Below, in pieces: positions 5,821 through 6,245 of a stretch of 6,245 nucleotides of DNA. The notes below the pieces were generated by a model. It saw only the letters and a list, made by a program, of their open reading frames with translations. It did no database searches and had not been told where the DNA came from. Numbering within the stretch: position 1 is the first letter of the stretch; each line of letters begins with the position of its first letter. The stretch covers positions 1 to 6,245 of the forward strand of contig CACXDK010000145.1 of assembly GCA_902766345.1 (NCBI GenBank). Direction: 5' to 3'. The translations under genes were made by a program, and so were the position numbers. The stretch comes from an uncultured Spirochaetaceae bacterium (GTDB lineage Bacteria; Spirochaetota; Spirochaetia; Treponematales; Treponemataceae).

Positions 5821-6245
5821 TCACACACTCAATGACATCTGGACAGCCCAAATTGCGAGCTGTGTCCTATCACGAAGTTCAAGTTTGTCCAGAATTGTAC
5901 TTATGTAATTGCGGACCGTACCTTCTGATAAAAAAAGAGAGCCTGCAATCTCTTTATTAGAAAGGCCTTTTGACACAGCCCGCACAATTTTCCATTCCGT
6001 TTCAGTAAGATTCTCAACTTCTCCTTTAGACGGCTCTATCATTGAGTTTCCTTCATTGGCCATTTTATAGAAAAGCTGAAGAACCTTACTTGCAATGTCA
6101 GGATTAATCATTGCCTGTCCACTATATACAGTCTTTATGGCCTCACTCAGCTGATCAAGGGCGATACCTTTCAAAAGATAACCACTTGCACCATACTTAA
6201 GGGCATTATATACATACTCATCATCATCAAACGTAGTCAGAATGA
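5821..6245 (-). CDS. NarL/LuxR-family response regulator, C-terminal part (runs off the right edge)
   Basis: Cytoplasmic DNA-binding regulator of a two-component system. The frame is open to the window edge, so 140 residues are visible (numbered from the first whole codon at 6243). Residues 1-38 are the end of the receiver domain: I-L-T-T-F with the conserved Thr at 3-4, then G-A-S-G-Y-L-L-K-G with the conserved switch Lys25. The phosphorylated Asp lies outside the window. A linker follows, then a LuxR helix-turn-helix at about 79-135: L-T-E-T-E-W, G-L-S-N-K-E-I-A at 93-100, L-F-L-S-E-G-T-V-R-N-Y at 103-113, and K-L-E-L-R-D-R-T-Q ending near 128. It ends one base before the ATG of the solute-binding protein, so the two are co-translated. 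By family it is switched on by phosphorylation from a histidine kinase, probably encoded just outside the window. Likely target: the transporter promoter at 4480-4508 (inference). Confidence 0.93.
   Translation of the reverse strand, partial: ILTTFDDDEYVYNALKYGASGYLLKGIALDQLSEAIKTVYSGQAMINPDIASKVLQLFYKMANEGNSMIEPSKGEVENLTETEWKIVRAVSKGLSNKEIAGSLFLSEGTVRNYISTILDKLELRDRTQLAIWAVQMSLSV

Noticed and set aside
5820..5828. GTG start at 5828 for the solute-binding protein, overlapping the regulator gene
   Set aside because: The ATG at 5819 gives a standard M-K-K signal start one base after the regulator stop. The three extra residues add nothing typical of a signal sequence.
5821..6174. Response regulator gene starting at a TTG at 6174
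   Set aside because: The frame stays open to the window edge, and the upstream codons encode the end of a receiver domain (I-L-T-T-F ... Y-L-L-K-G). The TTG is the second Leu of that L-L-K motif, not a start.

Overview
The window reads as bacterial chromosome from an A+T-rich organism. A host-associated spirochaete of the Treponema type is my best guess. It rests on the lipoprotein signal of the binding protein (a lysine-rich start, then a lipobox ending V-S-C-G-G-K), the A+T-rich spacers and the gene content. No marker gene is present, so a Firmicute is not excluded.

Layout. About 85% of the window is one minus-strand gene cluster, transcribed from the right edge to the left. In order it holds: the C-terminal part of a NarL/LuxR-type response regulator (5821 to beyond 6245); a membrane-anchored extracellular solute-binding protein of the SBP_bac_1 family (4542-5819), starting one base after the regulator stop; then a complete CUT2-type sugar ABC transporter, made of a lipoprotein binding protein (RbsB-like, 3466-4440), a double-domain ATPase (RbsA/MglA-like, 1877-3364) and a permease (RbsC/MglC-like, 860-1846). 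A hairpin followed by a T-run (717-763) ends the cluster. From the left edge a convergent plus-strand pair enters: the possible tail of an unknown gene (to 56) and a polytopic membrane protein of unknown function (59-718), whose stop codon overlaps the terminator T-tract.

How the genes may work together. RbsB, RbsA and RbsC make a normal B-A-C monosaccharide importer. The regulator and the SBP_bac_1 protein directly upstream do not belong to a CUT2 transporter. The SBP has no partner permeases of its own class in the window, carries a membrane anchor instead of a lipobox, and is translationally linked to the regulator. I infer a sugar-sensing module (a histidine kinase probably just outside the right edge, plus response regulator and binding-protein co-sensor) that controls the transporter beside it. 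The spacer before rbsB carries a plausible sigma-70-type promoter with clustered TGTCAT half-sites just upstream.

The most interesting signal is in the rbsB-rbsA spacer. Three related segments (3445-3456, 3404-3415, 3365-3374) can form two mutually exclusive RNA hairpins. The second hairpin would bury the ribosome-binding site of rbsA, which looks like a translational attenuator setting ATPase output relative to binding protein. No RNA genes, insertion sequences, CRISPR arrays or gene-free stretches over 300 bases were seen.
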